From contig DKAT01000084.1 in NCBI GenBank assembly GCA_002450905.1, forward strand, positions 16,706-80,705: DNA of 64,000 bases, read 5' to 3'. Origin of the DNA: Spirochaetia bacterium UBA6919. Lineage in GTDB: Bacteria; Spirochaetota; UBA6919. Below, piece by piece: positions 18,108 through 27,116 of the stretch (position 1 is its first letter; each line of letters begins with the position of its first letter). The position numbers were made by a program, and so were the translations under genes. The notes beneath the pieces were generated by a model. The model was not told the DNA's origin. It ran no database searches and worked only from the letters and a program-made list of their open reading frames with translations.

Positions 18108-19436
18108 CTATTTATCAACAATATTCCCTTTAAAAGTATTTCCATTCAGAGATGTTAATAAAACAGGGTGGTATTGACCGATATATTTTTTATCTGCTAC
18201 GACTACAACAGGCTTGTTTCCATTGGTCTTTCCAAGGAGTTCCATAGGATTCTTCTTACTCTGGCTTTCAAAGAGGACTTCTTCAATTTGATTTAAGGAT
18301 TTATTATTTTCCTCTCGTGTAATTTTGTGCTGAGCATCGATAATCATTTGTAATCTAAGTTTTTTTTCAGCCTCATCGATATTATCAGGATAAGATTCGG
18401 ACTCAGTTCCTGTACGGATGGAGTATTTAAACATGAAAGCAGTATCATATCGAATATCATGAACAGCTTTTAATGTTTTTTCAAAATCTTTTTGTGTTTC
18501 ATAGGGGAATCCCACAAGAATATCTGTAGAAAGTACGACCTGAGGGACATTTTTTCGGAGATCATTGATAATATTCATGTAATGTTCGAAAGTATATTCT
18601 CTCTTCATCTTGGAAAGAACATTATTTGAAGCACTTTGAATTGGGAGATGGACATACTTGCATATTTTATCGCAGTCCTTGATAGCCTGGATTAATTCAC
18701 CTGAAAAATCTTTTGGATGTGATGTGAGAAAACGAATTCGTTTTAACCCATTAATTTTATTAAGCTCATAAAGGAGTTGTGCAAAGGAGATATCTCCATT
18801 GTCTTGTCCATAGGAATTAACATTTTGACCGAGAAGCTGGATTTCTGTGATACCCACATCTACAAGATTTCTGGCATTATTGATAATATCATAGCTTGGA
18901 CGACTGATTTCAGTTCCACGGGTATATGGGACAATACAATAAGTACAGAATTTATTACAACCATGGATGATGGTCATATCAGCTTTAAAGGGATATTTAG
19001 TGGAAGGAACAGAGTTTTGAAAATTATATTCCCCCCATTGGCTATATACCTGAGGCTTGCTATTTGTAATATATTGTTTGATAATTTGTGGTAAGCGATT
19101 TTTATAGTGAGTGCCTACCACTAGATCTACCCATGGTGCATTAGCTAAAATAGAGTCTTTCTCTTTCTGTGCTACACATCCCATTAATATTAATGTAAAA
19201 TTGTTTTTCTTTTTGAGATGATGATAATGCTCAAGCCTGGAGAAAACTCTATCTTCTGCCGTACCTCTAACAGCACAACTATTAATAATAACTACATCAG
19301 CTAATTCATTATGAATTTCTTTGTATCCAAAATCATTGAGGGCCTGTTTAACTTCTGAAGCATCAGCTACATTCATTTGACAGCCATAGTTTTCGAAATA
19401 GAAAGATTTTGTTTTGTTATCAGATATTGTTGTCAT
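18108..19436 (-). CDS. miaB: tRNA-2-methylthio-N6-dimethylallyladenosine synthase MiaB
   Basis: 442 residues. The UPF0004 domain carries three cluster cysteines C19 (YGCQMN), C54 (NSCAVR) and C87 (MGCVAQ). The radical SAM motif C160-x3-C164-x2-C167 lies in GCNKFCTYCIVPYTRG. A C-terminal TRAM domain is present (~375-440). The GCQMN, NSCAVR and CNKFCTYCIVPYTRG signatures separate MiaB from the paralogues MtaB and RimO. It adds the methylthio group to i6A37 of tRNAs reading UNN codons. It follows the polyacidic gene by 24 bases, so it is in the same transcript as queA and the ruv genes. Confidence 0.93.
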   Translation of the reverse strand: MTTISDNKTKSFYFENYGCQMNVADASEVKQALNDFGYKEIHNELADVVIINSCAVRGTAEDRVFSRLEHYHHLKKKNNFTLILMGCVAQKEKDSILANAPWVDLVVGTHYKNRLPQIIKQYITNSKPQVYSQWGEYNFQNSVPSTKYPFKADMTIIHGCNKFCTYCIVPYTRGTEISRPSYDIINNARNLVDVGITEIQLLGQNVNSYGQDNGDISFAQLLYELNKINGLKRIRFLTSHPKDFSGELIQAIKDCDKICKYVHLPIQSASNNVLSKMKREYTFEHYMNIINDLRKNVPQVVLSTDILVGFPYETQKDFEKTLKAVHDIRYDTAFMFKYSIRTGTESESYPDNIDEAEKKLRLQMIIDAQHKITREENNKSLNQIEEVLFESQSKKNPMELLGKTNGNKPVVVVADKKYIGQYHPVLLTSLNGNTFKGNIVDK

Positions 19437-19460
19437 TTTTAATATTTGTGATGGATAGAA

Positions 19461-19667
19461 TTAATATTCTTCCTCTTCGTCATCGAAATCGTCATCGAAG
19501 TCATCGTCATCAAAATCTTCGTCGTCATATTCTTCATCATCGAAGTCATCGTCATCGAGGTCATCGTCATCGAAATCTTCGTCATCAAAATCTTCGTCAT
19601 CTTTCATAAAAGTTAAGTTATAATTATCATTTGATAAATAGTTAAGTACCATTTCTTCATTTGACAT
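19461..19667 (-). CDS. Polyacidic small protein with Asp/Glu repeat tail
   Basis: 68 residues. The first ~21 (MSNEEMVLNYLSNDNYNLTFM) are ordinary, and the remaining ~45 consist almost only of Asp and Glu with a Phe or Tyr about every fifth residue (DDEDFDD-type units). AGGAG lies 8 bases before the ATG, so it is well set up for translation between queA and miaB. It resembles the acidic tails of histone chaperones, DNA mimics and RNA-polymerase delta subunits, but no family is recognisable. It may bind basic proteins or cations. The repeated GAT/GAA codons make the DNA low-complexity and prone to slippage. The opposite-strand His/Arg frame is a shadow. Confidence 0.6.
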   Translation of the reverse strand: MSNEEMVLNYLSNDNYNLTFMKDDEDFDDEDFDDDDLDDDDFDDEEYDDEDFDDDDFDDDFDDEEEEY

Positions 19668-19720
19668 TTTTTTTCTCCTAATAATTATATAATTGTATAT
19701 TTATAAGATGTATCAATTTT

Positions 19721-20775
19721 CTAAAGAATTAACATAGAATCACCATAACTATAAAATCGAAACTTTTTTTCAATAGCAATTTTATATGCTTTTTTTACGA
19801 GATCAAAACCTCCGAGAGCTGTTACCAGTAGATAGGGAGTAGATCTTGGCATATGAAAATTAGTAATCATCCCGCTGATAGCATTAAAGTGATAACCAGG
19901 GTATATAAATAGATTAGTTAAGCCCTCTTCTTCTTTAAATAAGTAATTATTTTTATTGTAACAATATTCAATCACTCTTGTCGATGTTGTCCCAATAGAA
20001 ATAATTCTATTATTTAATTTAGCATTATTTAATTCAATTGCCTGATTCTTTCCAATTTCAAATAGTTCAGGATCCATTGAATGATCTTCAATATTTTCTA
20101 CAACTATGGGTTTAAAAGTCCCTGTAGATATGTGGAGTGCAATTGAAATAAATTTCACCCCTTTTTTTTTAATGTATTTATCAACTCCTTTGTAAAGTGT
20201 AATCCTGCAGTGGGAGCCGCTATGGATGCTTTAACAGGGACTTCTTCAGGATAAATATTTTTATGATAGACTGTCTGGTAATTGTCCCTGTCACTCTCCT
20301 CGTGGTTTCTTAATTTGTGTATATAAGGCGGGAGAGCCATTTCACCGATAGAATTTAATATTTCACAGGTTAATATTTTATTGAAACAAACCACATGAAG
20401 ACCATTTTCAAGTTTCTGTTGGATTTCACCAACAATTTCATTTTGAAAGTAATATCGATCACCTACACGACATTGTTTACTTCGATTTATAAGAACTTTC
20501 CAATTATTATTATTTAAATATTTTACCAGAACAAACTCACGTTTTTTATGTGTTGAGTTGGAAACTCCATATAATCGAGCGGGATATACCTGTGTTTCAT
20601 TTAAGATTAGGCAGTCCTTTTCATCTAAGAAATGGATGAGATCTTTAAATTGGCATTCCTCGATGGAGTGATTTTGTCTATGAACCACAAGTAATCTGGA
20701 CTCATCACGATTTTTTAATGGGTATTCTGCAATAAGTTCTTCTGGGAGTTGGAAATCGAAATCATCAATCTTCAT
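19721..20775 (-). pseudogene. queA: queA, S-adenosylmethionine:tRNA ribosyltransferase-isomerase, interrupted by a frameshift
   Basis: The two halves of QueA are in different frames. The N-terminal part (ATG at 20773-20775, MKIDDFDFQLPEELIAEYPL) ends at TGA after AAPTAGLHFTKELINTLKKKG. The C-terminal part continues as VKFISIALHISTGTFKPI to the stop at 19721. The break is at an A9 run (coding sense, 20162-20170). One extra A would restore the standard LKKKGVKF junction and a normal-length enzyme. Both halves are well conserved with no other lesion. It may be a recent mutation, an assembly indel, or a site read through by slippage. QueA makes epoxyqueuosine from preQ1-tRNA. An upstream TTG at 20811 is an unlikely start. 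Confidence 0.85.
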
Positions 20776-20872
20776 AGCTTGATAATATAATAAAAACCTT
20801 TGAAAAGTCAAAAATGTTTTTTTATGTAATAATTTATATTTGGTCAGGCAAATATGTCATTTTTATTATTTA

Positions 20873-21889
20873 TTAAAATAAATTATTTTCATTTTGTGGA
20901 ATATTAAAATATTGAAAACAGGTGTGGGTGACGGTTCTTCCACGAGGAGTTCTTGTTAATAAACCTTTTTGTATGAGATAGGGTTCGTAGACGTCTTCTA
21001 TGGTATCGACTGTCTCACCCAAGGATACAGCGAGAGTATCCAGTCCGACGGGTCCTCCACGATACTGCTTTATTATAGTTAATAATAATCTCCTATCCAT
21101 CATATCCAGTCCTTGCTCATCGATATCTAATCTTTTCAGGGCGTTTTGTGCGATTTTTAGTGTGATTTTTCCATCTCCTTCAACTTCTGCGAAATCTCTT
21201 ACCCGTCTCATGATTCTATTGACTACTCTAGGAGTGCCCCTTGATCTTTTTGCGATTTCAAAACCTGCATCGTCCTCAATTTTAAGAGACATCATTTTAG
21301 CGGTTCGTAAAACTACTTTTTTAAGTAAATCAGGATCATAGAAATCTAATCTATCGACTATTCCAAATCGTGCATAGAAAGGAGAAGTCAGGAGACCCGC
21401 TTTTGTCGTTGCTCCGATTAATGTGAATTTAGGGAGAGGAATACGGACGCATTTTGCTCCAGCACCCTGTCCGATGACGATATCTAATTTAAAATCCTCC
21501 ATAGCACTATATAGTAACTCTTCAATAGCTACTTTTAAGCGATGGATTTCGTCTATAAAAAATACGTCATGCTGTCCGAGACTCGTCAGATGAGCTGCGA
21601 TATCTCCAGTCTTTTCAAGTGCTGGTGCCTGGACTGTCTTAATCTTTACGCCCATTTCATTTGCGATAATATGGGCTAAAGTCGTTTTACCAAGACCTGG
21701 GGGACCGTGAAATAATATGTGATCCAGGGAATCTTTTCTTTTTTTTGCAGCAAGAATATATATTTTCAGATTCTCTTTTAAATTATTTTGACCGATGAAA
21801 TCATCTAATTTTTCAGGTCTATAGGCGTAATCGCTAACTTCGTCTTCTGCCATATTTTTTGGGGATACAATTCTTTTTTCTTTTTCCAA
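20873..21889 (-). CDS. ruvB: Holliday junction branch migration DNA helicase RuvB
   Basis: 338 residues, normal length. YRPEKLDDFIGQ opens the AAA module. Walker A is GPPGLGKT (62-69), Walker B is VFFIDEIHRL, sensor I is IGATTKAG and the arginine finger region is SPFYARFGI. A C-terminal winged helix is present (GLLTRTPRGRTVT). RuvB hexamers pump DNA through the RuvA-bound junction. The frame opens with TTG at 21889, and an internal ATG lies at 21851-21853. The TTG start gives the usual N-terminal length, so it is preferred but not certain. It follows ruvA by 30 bases. Confidence 0.96.
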   Translation of the reverse strand: MEKEKRIVSPKNMAEDEVSDYAYRPEKLDDFIGQNNLKENLKIYILAAKKRKDSLDHILFHGPPGLGKTTLAHIIANEMGVKIKTVQAPALEKTGDIAAHLTSLGQHDVFFIDEIHRLKVAIEELLYSAMEDFKLDIVIGQGAGAKCVRIPLPKFTLIGATTKAGLLTSPFYARFGIVDRLDFYDPDLLKKVVLRTAKMMSLKIEDDAGFEIAKRSRGTPRVVNRIMRRVRDFAEVEGDGKITLKIAQNALKRLDIDEQGLDMMDRRLLLTIIKQYRGGPVGLDTLAVSLGETVDTIEDVYEPYLIQKGLLTRTPRGRTVTHTCFQYFNIPQNENNLF

Positions 21890-21919
21890 AATATACCAAA
21901 AATTATTTATATATTATTT

Positions 21920-22516
21920 TTATAGTCCGGCTAGTATTTTTAGTGAACTTTTTACAATATCCTCAGTGGATTTCAATTTCTCTGTCTTTATCACCTGTCT
22001 GACTGCTTCTATACATTCTTTTTCCCGATATCCAAGACTCATGAGTGCTTCGACTGATGTTTTCTCTTCTGATCCAATAATATTTTCCTGGATATCGACA
22101 GGGTATGGGTATAGTTTTTTAAATTTATTTTCTAATTCAAGAATTAATTTTTCTGAAGTTTTCTTGCCCAGACCATTCACCTTTGACAGGAACACGGAAT
22201 CCTTATTTAAAACAGCCCGGATTACTTCATTATAGGGAATATCCGATAATATTTTCATGCTTAATTTGGGTCCAATTCCTGAAACTGATAGGAGGTTTCT
22301 GAAAATACTTCTCTCAATGACAGATAAAAATCCATAGAGCTCCATCACCTCTTCCTTATGAATTAAATGCGTATAGATTATAATTTCTTCCGCTGTCTGT
22401 GGTAATTTTATCAGAATATTACTCTGGATGAATATTTTATACCCTACTCCACCGACATCTATAACCACATAATCCGATTCTTTTAAAGTGAGTAAGCCTT
22501 TTATAAAATCTATCAA
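21920..22516 (-). CDS. ruvA: Holliday junction branch migration protein RuvA
   Basis: 198 residues. An N-terminal OB domain (MIDFIKGLL...VIDVGGVGYKIFI) is followed by two helix-hairpin-helix motifs (LSVSGIGPKLSMKIL; LSKVNGLGKKTSEKLILEL). The C-terminal RuvB-binding three-helix domain (SVEALMSLGYREKECIEAV) comes last. It binds the four-way junction as a tetramer and loads RuvB. It starts 21 bases after ruvC in a yebC-ruvC-ruvA-ruvB-queA order common in bacteria. Confidence 0.95.
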   Translation of the reverse strand: MIDFIKGLLTLKESDYVVIDVGGVGYKIFIQSNILIKLPQTAEEIIIYTHLIHKEEVMELYGFLSVIERSIFRNLLSVSGIGPKLSMKILSDIPYNEVIRAVLNKDSVFLSKVNGLGKKTSEKLILELENKFKKLYPYPVDIQENIIGSEEKTSVEALMSLGYREKECIEAVRQVIKTEKLKSTEDIVKSSLKILAGL

Positions 22517-22537
22517 GGGCTTATCCAGCTAGAAAGC

Positions 22538-23044
22538 TTAAATAACATTTTGGGTATCCTCATTAATCCAGTGGTGCTTTCTATGATTTGCATGACATAT
22601 TGCAACAGCGATGGCATCTGCGGCGTCATCCGGCTTTGGAGGTTTTTCCAGACCCAATAAATGTGTCACCATCTTTGTCACCTGATGTTTATCTGCTCTG
22701 CCATATCCCGTAATGCCCTGTTTGACCTGCAGGGGAGTGTATTCGAATAGAGGTTTTTTTTTATGAATCGTAGACAAAATGGCTACTCCTCTTGCCTGAC
22801 TGACCATAATGGCGGTTTTAGTATTTTTTGAGAAGAATAATTCTTCGATGGCGATTTCATCGGGTTTAAATTGATCTATAATATTCATTAATTCGTTGTA
22901 TAGTACTTCTAATCGGGCACTGAAACGGATATTATTGCTTGTTCGGATGACTCCATGCCCTACTGATGTATAATCTCCGTTGTTCTTTTCAATAACTCCA
23001 TAACCCGTAATGGCTATACCGGGATCGATGCCTAAAATCCTCAT
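22538..23044 (-). CDS. ruvC: Crossover junction endodeoxyribonuclease RuvC
   Basis: 168 residues. RNase-H-fold active-site acids are visible: Asp in ILGIDPGIAITGYG near the N-terminus, Glu in AIEELFFSKN and the Asp pair in KPDDAADAIAVAI. RuvC cuts Holliday junctions symmetrically within the RuvAB complex. It lies 11 bases after yebC and before ruvA. Confidence 0.96.
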   Translation of the reverse strand: MRILGIDPGIAITGYGVIEKNNGDYTSVGHGVIRTSNNIRFSARLEVLYNELMNIIDQFKPDEIAIEELFFSKNTKTAIMVSQARGVAILSTIHKKKPLFEYTPLQVKQGITGYGRADKHQVTKMVTHLLGLEKPPKPDDAADAIAVAICHANHRKHHWINEDTQNVI

Positions 23045-23055
23045 TTATACTAAAA

Positions 23056-23784
23056 TTATTCCCCATCGAAATCCAGATTTGTTGCCAGGTTTTGAATATC
23101 GTCGTGGTCTTCCAAAAGTTCCATGAGGTTTATAATTTTCTGTGCTTTCTCGTCACTTACTTTCAGTGTATTTTTAGGGATTCTTGATAATTCTGAGCTT
23201 TCTATCGTGATGTTTTTTTCCTGTAATTTTTTCTTAATTTCTTCAAAATCTTCAATTTCAGTATAGATTGTTGCCATGTTGTCTTCCAATTCCATATCCG
23301 ATGCCCCGACGTCCATGACGATTTCCATAAGGGCATCTTCAGTTAATTGACCGGGATTTGCCATGATGAGACCCTTTTTTTCAAACATCCATGCTACACT
23401 CCCGCTCTCACCAAGATTTCCACCATGTTTGGATAATAATTTTCTGATCTCTGCTACAGTACGATTTTTATTATCAGTCAGAGCATCCATAATGAATGCT
23501 ACACCTTCGGGACCATATCCCTCATAGGTGATTTCTTCGTAGGTGACGCCCTCCAGTTCTCCAGTACCCTTTTTTATTGCTCTGTCAATATTATCACTGG
23601 GCATATTGGCTTCTTTTGCTTTCTGAACAACTAATCTTAGTCGGGGGTTTGCTTCCAGATCCCCTCCACCCAGTTTTGCAGAGACCGTAATTTCTCTTAT
23701 GAGTTTTGTAAAAATCTTTCCACGTTTAGCATCGACTGCAGCTTTCTTGTGTTTGATAGAATGCCATTTGGAATGTCCTGACAT
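23056..23784 (-). CDS. yebC: YebC/PmpR-family protein (translation or transcription regulator)
   Basis: 242 residues with the diagnostic start MSGHSKWHSIKHKKAAVDA and the core EITYEGYGPEGVAFI and GNLGESGSVAWMFEKKG. YebC-family proteins were described as transcription regulators (PmpR); later work assigns some members a role in relieving ribosome stalling. Length and motifs fit a complete member. It is the first gene of the ruvC-ruvA-ruvB cluster, with AAGGG before the ATG. Confidence 0.93.
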   Translation of the reverse strand: MSGHSKWHSIKHKKAAVDAKRGKIFTKLIREITVSAKLGGGDLEANPRLRLVVQKAKEANMPSDNIDRAIKKGTGELEGVTYEEITYEGYGPEGVAFIMDALTDNKNRTVAEIRKLLSKHGGNLGESGSVAWMFEKKGLIMANPGQLTEDALMEIVMDVGASDMELEDNMATIYTEIEDFEEIKKKLQEKNITIESSELSRIPKNTLKVSDEKAQKIINLMELLEDHDDIQNLATNLDFDGE

Positions 23785-24195
23785 AATTAACCCTTTTATT
23801 TATAATTAAAAATGAATTGTTAAAATAATCTGATCATATATTGTGATATTTTTTTTTTTGAGAAGATAATAAATATACTCCAAATATTCAAATAATTTTC
23901 ATTAGAGGATTAAAATATTATGAAAATCGGTATTTTTTAATCATTTGAGAGATAAAAATTATTCTTATAAAATTATTTGATAATTCCAATTTAAAATTAC
24001 TCCAAAATGATATTTAAAAAAACACTACCTCCAGTACTTTTAAATGAATAAGGAAATCGTCGTATTTGATCTCCTAGAAAATACTGTTAATAAGGATACA
24101 AAGGTCGTGTTAACTAAATCTTAATAAAAACTTAACATCATCTTAAAATTATAAAATATATTTTGCGAATATATAATCTATTGTATGGATATAGG
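23785..24195. other. Intergenic region between yebC and the SpoIIE gene
   Basis: About 410 AT-rich bases between divergent genes, including a T11 run near 23849-23859. No gene is supported. A 26-codon frame at 24044-24124 has no ribosome site and is not called. TTAACA near 24132 and TATAAA near 24150 are too close together for a standard promoter. Confidence 0.4.
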
Positions 24196-25440
24196 ATGAT
24201 GAAAAAAATATTATTGGTATCTATTAAGCAGTCCAGTTTTCAGGAATATTTAAATCCACTCAAACAAAGTGAATATACAATCTTCAGCAGTGACCCTTCA
24301 GATCACTCTATTGAATCAGCAATCCAGAACAAACCCCATCTGGTGATTATTGACTATTCTGAAAATATGAATCCTATCGAAATCAGAAAATCTATCCAAC
24401 TCCGCCTTAAAAAATATTTTATGGTCTTTTATTTAATAACAAATGGACACAACCCTTTAAACATCAGAGAAGTCTATACTCACTTCGATAATCATTTTGA
24501 AAAACCCTTTGATCCTTATGTTCTTGCAGCAAAGATACAGATTTCATTCAAATATATCACCCTCATCCACCACATGGCATATATCAATAACAAGAACCAT
24601 TTAAAATTAATTGATCTCGAGGAGAAAACACGATCCCTTGAACACCACAATAATAATCTCTCTATGGCGCAGCAATCCAGGGAAAACAAATTATCAAATA
24701 CTCCCCCAGAAAATTTATCCAACGATCTAGAGGTTGCTGGTCAAATTCAACAGGAAATTGTTCCAACGCATGTTCCTAATTTGAAGAACTTCAAAATGTC
24801 GTATAAATATCAGCTCTATGGGAAAATTGGTGGAGATTTCTTCAATTTCTACGAAATCAGTGATAAGAAATTCGCTATCCTCCTTGCCGACGTTTCAGGA
24901 CATAGTATTGCATCGGCATTTGTCACAACAATGATAAAGACCGCCGTAGCCAATTATCCTAATTTCCTCTCCTCTCCCAAAAAAATAATGTATATCATAA
25001 ATACTCAATTAAATAAAAAAATACAACATAATTTTGTTACCGCCATATATATGGTCATCGATCTTGAAAATTATAACATCACCTATTCCACAGCAGGACA
25101 CCCCCCCATCCTATATTATCATAAACAACAAGATATTGTATCAGAATACACAACAGACAACACCATTTTGGGAATCTCTGAATCCACCCATTACGAGGAA
25201 AAATCTTTTACACTAAACAAAGGGGATAGAATAATGATCTACACCGATGGGCTATACGAAGTTTTAGATAATAATACAAATGAAATCATAGAAATCCAGG
25301 GACTGAAAGAAGTATTTTCGGATACCAGAGAGGATGATATTGATTCACTCCCTAATTCCATTATAAATAAAATAAAAAATCGTTCTCAGAACAAATCATT
25401 CGAGGATGACGTACTTGTAATCGCTTTAGAAGCACAATAA
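24196..25440 (+). CDS. Receiver-SpoIIE phosphatase (RsbU-like PP2C)
   Basis: About 414 residues. The ATG pair at 24196/24199 is preferred to the upstream TTG at 24163. The N-terminal ~115 residues look like a receiver domain (KILLVSIKQ; Asp in LVIIDYSENMN; Lys in HFEKPFDPY). A coiled linker follows (~125-175), then a SpoIIE-type PP2C phosphatase: VAGQIQQEIVPT, KIGGDFFNFYEI, LLADVSGHSIASAF, YSTAGHPPIL, YTDGLYEV and FEDDVLVIAL, with metal-binding Asp in each expected place. Such proteins dephosphorylate STAS anti-sigma antagonists, and the next gene encodes one 16 bases on. Together with the third gene this is a partner-switching module. Confidence 0.88.
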   Translation: MMKKILLVSIKQSSFQEYLNPLKQSEYTIFSSDPSDHSIESAIQNKPHLVIIDYSENMNPIEIRKSIQLRLKKYFMVFYLITNGHNPLNIREVYTHFDNHFEKPFDPYVLAAKIQISFKYITLIHHMAYINNKNHLKLIDLEEKTRSLEHHNNNLSMAQQSRENKLSNTPPENLSNDLEVAGQIQQEIVPTHVPNLKNFKMSYKYQLYGKIGGDFFNFYEISDKKFAILLADVSGHSIASAFVTTMIKTAVANYPNFLSSPKKIMYIINTQLNKKIQHNFVTAIYMVIDLENYNITYSTAGHPPILYYHKQQDIVSEYTTDNTILGISESTHYEEKSFTLNKGDRIMIYTDGLYEVLDNNTNEIIEIQGLKEVFSDTREDDIDSLPNSIINKIKNRSQNKSFEDDVLVIALEAQ

Positions 25441-25456
25441 TTAAAGGAGATTCCTT

Positions 25457-25804
25457 ATGACAATCAACGAACGACAGGTCAATGGCATATCGATTTTCGA
25501 TTTAGACGGCGAAATAAGATATAATCATGCACCCTTATTAAACAAAAATATCACTGACAAAATAAACAAAGGACAATCGACTATTATCATTAATTTTAAA
25601 AAAGTCACATACATCGATAGCTCTGGTATTGGCGCTCTCATTAATGTATTAAAAAAAATCAAGGATATCAAAGGTCATTTTGCTCTCATCAATCTCAGTA
25701 CCCAGGTCAATAAGGTATTTGAGCTCACCCGCCTTACAAAACTCTTTGATATTCATATCAGTGAAGGCGAAGCGATTGCATCTTTTGAAAAGATAAGAAA
25801 ATAA
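25457..25804 (+). CDS. STAS-domain anti-sigma factor antagonist
   Basis: 115 residues, a single STAS domain. The phosphorylation site lies in VTYIDSSGIGALI, where the second Ser is the usual target. AGGAG precedes the ATG. In its unphosphorylated form it would bind the RsbW-like kinase; the adjacent kinase phosphorylates it and the SpoIIE phosphatase reactivates it. The downstream output could be a sigma factor or a chemotaxis/c-di-GMP target; no sigma gene is near. Tightly packed between its two partners. Confidence 0.9.
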   Translation: MTINERQVNGISIFDLDGEIRYNHAPLLNKNITDKINKGQSTIIINFKKVTYIDSSGIGALINVLKKIKDIKGHFALINLSTQVNKVFELTRLTKLFDIHISEGEAIASFEKIRK

Positions 25805-25823
25805 TTATCAAGAGGAGTTTTCC

Positions 25824-26816
25824 ATGGAAAAGAACCAATCTGTGAAAAATATATTAATCGCTGGTCCCAAAGCAATTTGTGATGCTGTAAAGGATATTCT
25901 CAGTTTCAAAAAATCCTATCAACTCATCATAGCCCAAGATGGTGTGGAAGCTGAAAAGAATATATACGAAAATGATATTCATTTATTGATCACCAGTATG
26001 AACCTTCAAAATATAAATGGTTTTGCACTCATCAATAAAATGAAGAGTAAGGATCACCGTATCCCCTATATCCTCCTCACCGCACTGGATATTACTGAAA
26101 TCATTGGTCTGGCATTTGAATATAATGTGGGATATGTTATCAGCAAATCCTATAAGAAAAAAGACTTTCTGGATATCATTTCCAAGCTGCTCAACCAGGT
26201 TAAATTCTTTCAGCTTGAAAACTATTTTCGAAACGATCCCCTAGAAATCCAAAATCTCATGGTGCACAATTTCAGCGATATCTTAACTGCCAGTTCAAAA
26301 ATATCAGATTATCTTATCCAAAACAAATTAGATGACAGATGGATCCAATCCGTTCAACTCATTTTCGATGAAATGCTTGTCAATGCCTATTATCATGGAC
26401 ATGGATTTACTTTTGAGAAAACCATTGGAATACCTGTGGATCTCCCTGAGGGGATGTCTGTAAAAATACAGTATACCATTGACCTGGATAAGTTTGGATT
26501 CACTATCTCAGATTTTAACGGGAAACTAACCACAGCACGAATCCTGAAATCTTTAAACGAATGCATATCCAACCATGAAAACATGACGAAAGCTCTGGAA
26601 GAAGGATTGGACCCATCCCCCTATCTATCAGATTCGGGACGAGGTTTCCAGATAGCACTGGAAGGGGCTGATGAATTCTATGTCAATATTATCCCCGATA
26701 AATTATCCCAGGTCGTTGTCTTGTTTAATCTGGATGAAAGTGATACCATCCAAACACATTCGAAAGCCCTCAGACTCCTGGAGTTTAAAAACAATCTGGA
26801 ACAAATGATTAAATAA
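25824..26816 (+). CDS. Pseudo-receiver fused to RsbW-like serine kinase domain
   Basis: 330 residues. Residues ~8-125 have the receiver fold pattern (ILIAGPKAICDAVKDIL; PYILLTALDI; Lys in YVISKSYKK). The phospho-acceptor position reads HLLITSMNLQNING, with no Asp, so it should not be phosphorylated there. The C-terminal part is a GHKL ATPase (HATPase_c_2): N-box QLIFDEMLVNAYYHG, G1 FTISDFNGKL and G2 SDSGRGFQIAL. This is the anti-sigma-kinase type of RsbW/SpoIIAB. It would bind and phosphorylate the STAS protein. GAGGAG precedes the ATG. Confidence 0.85.
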   Translation: MEKNQSVKNILIAGPKAICDAVKDILSFKKSYQLIIAQDGVEAEKNIYENDIHLLITSMNLQNINGFALINKMKSKDHRIPYILLTALDITEIIGLAFEYNVGYVISKSYKKKDFLDIISKLLNQVKFFQLENYFRNDPLEIQNLMVHNFSDILTASSKISDYLIQNKLDDRWIQSVQLIFDEMLVNAYYHGHGFTFEKTIGIPVDLPEGMSVKIQYTIDLDKFGFTISDFNGKLTTARILKSLNECISNHENMTKALEEGLDPSPYLSDSGRGFQIALEGADEFYVNIIPDKLSQVVVLFNLDESDTIQTHSKALRLLEFKNNLEQMIK

Positions 26817-26830
26817 TCCCTGTCTTCCTA

Positions 26831-26852
26831 ATTACCTTTCAAAAGGGGTAAT
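26831..26852 (+). terminator. Hairpin after the partner-switching operon
   Basis: ATTACCTTT-caaa-AAGGGGTAAT can form a 9-bp stem, with one or two G-T pairs, 15 bases after the kinase stop. There is no T-run afterwards, so its strength as a terminator is uncertain. Confidence 0.35.
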
Positions 26853-27053
26853 CCACCAGATTGCCCCACCCCGCATTTTTCGTTTCAAAGTGGCCAAATT
26901 CTTAACATCATCAAAACATTTTTGTAACCAAATCTTCTTAATTATGAGAAATTATCTTTATTAACACTAGTTATTATTAAGACAGATGATAAAAATATTT
27001 TTAAAAGTATCATCACACAATTTAATATTATATAAAAGTTTTGGAGGTTTCTC

Positions 27054-27116
27054 ATGGTAGCAGAAATGAATATCGAAGATTTTGACAAATTTAAAGGGCT
27101 TATTCTAATCGTATAA
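27054..27116 (+). CDS. Possible 20-residue mini-gene, perhaps a gene remnant
   Basis: A near-perfect GGAGG at 27043-27047 precedes an ATG at 27054 with good spacing. The frame MVAEMNIEDFDKFKGLILIV ends at TAA. The next frame continues with a plausible hydrophobic stretch (YNKGQILIFAVPFIV) that ends at a TAA at about 27160, so the locus could be a roughly 35-residue protein broken by a frameshift. It lies alone in a 450-base gap between convergent transcripts. No family is recognised. It may be a leader peptide, a small membrane protein or debris. Confidence 0.3.
   Translation: MVAEMNIEDFDKFKGLILIV

Noticed and set aside
19409..19609. Plus-strand frame coding a His/Arg-rich repeat protein
   Set aside because: It is the antisense shadow of the polyacidic gene; it lacks a ribosome site and overlaps the start of miaB.
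19485..19610. Repeated GTCATC/TCTTCG units resembling a repeat array
   Set aside because: They are Asp/Glu codon repeats in a translated gene, without spacers; not a CRISPR.
24044..24124. 26-codon frame beginning ATG-AAT-AAG upstream of the SpoIIE gene
   Set aside because: No ribosome site, no recognisable motif, and codon use like random AT-rich sequence.
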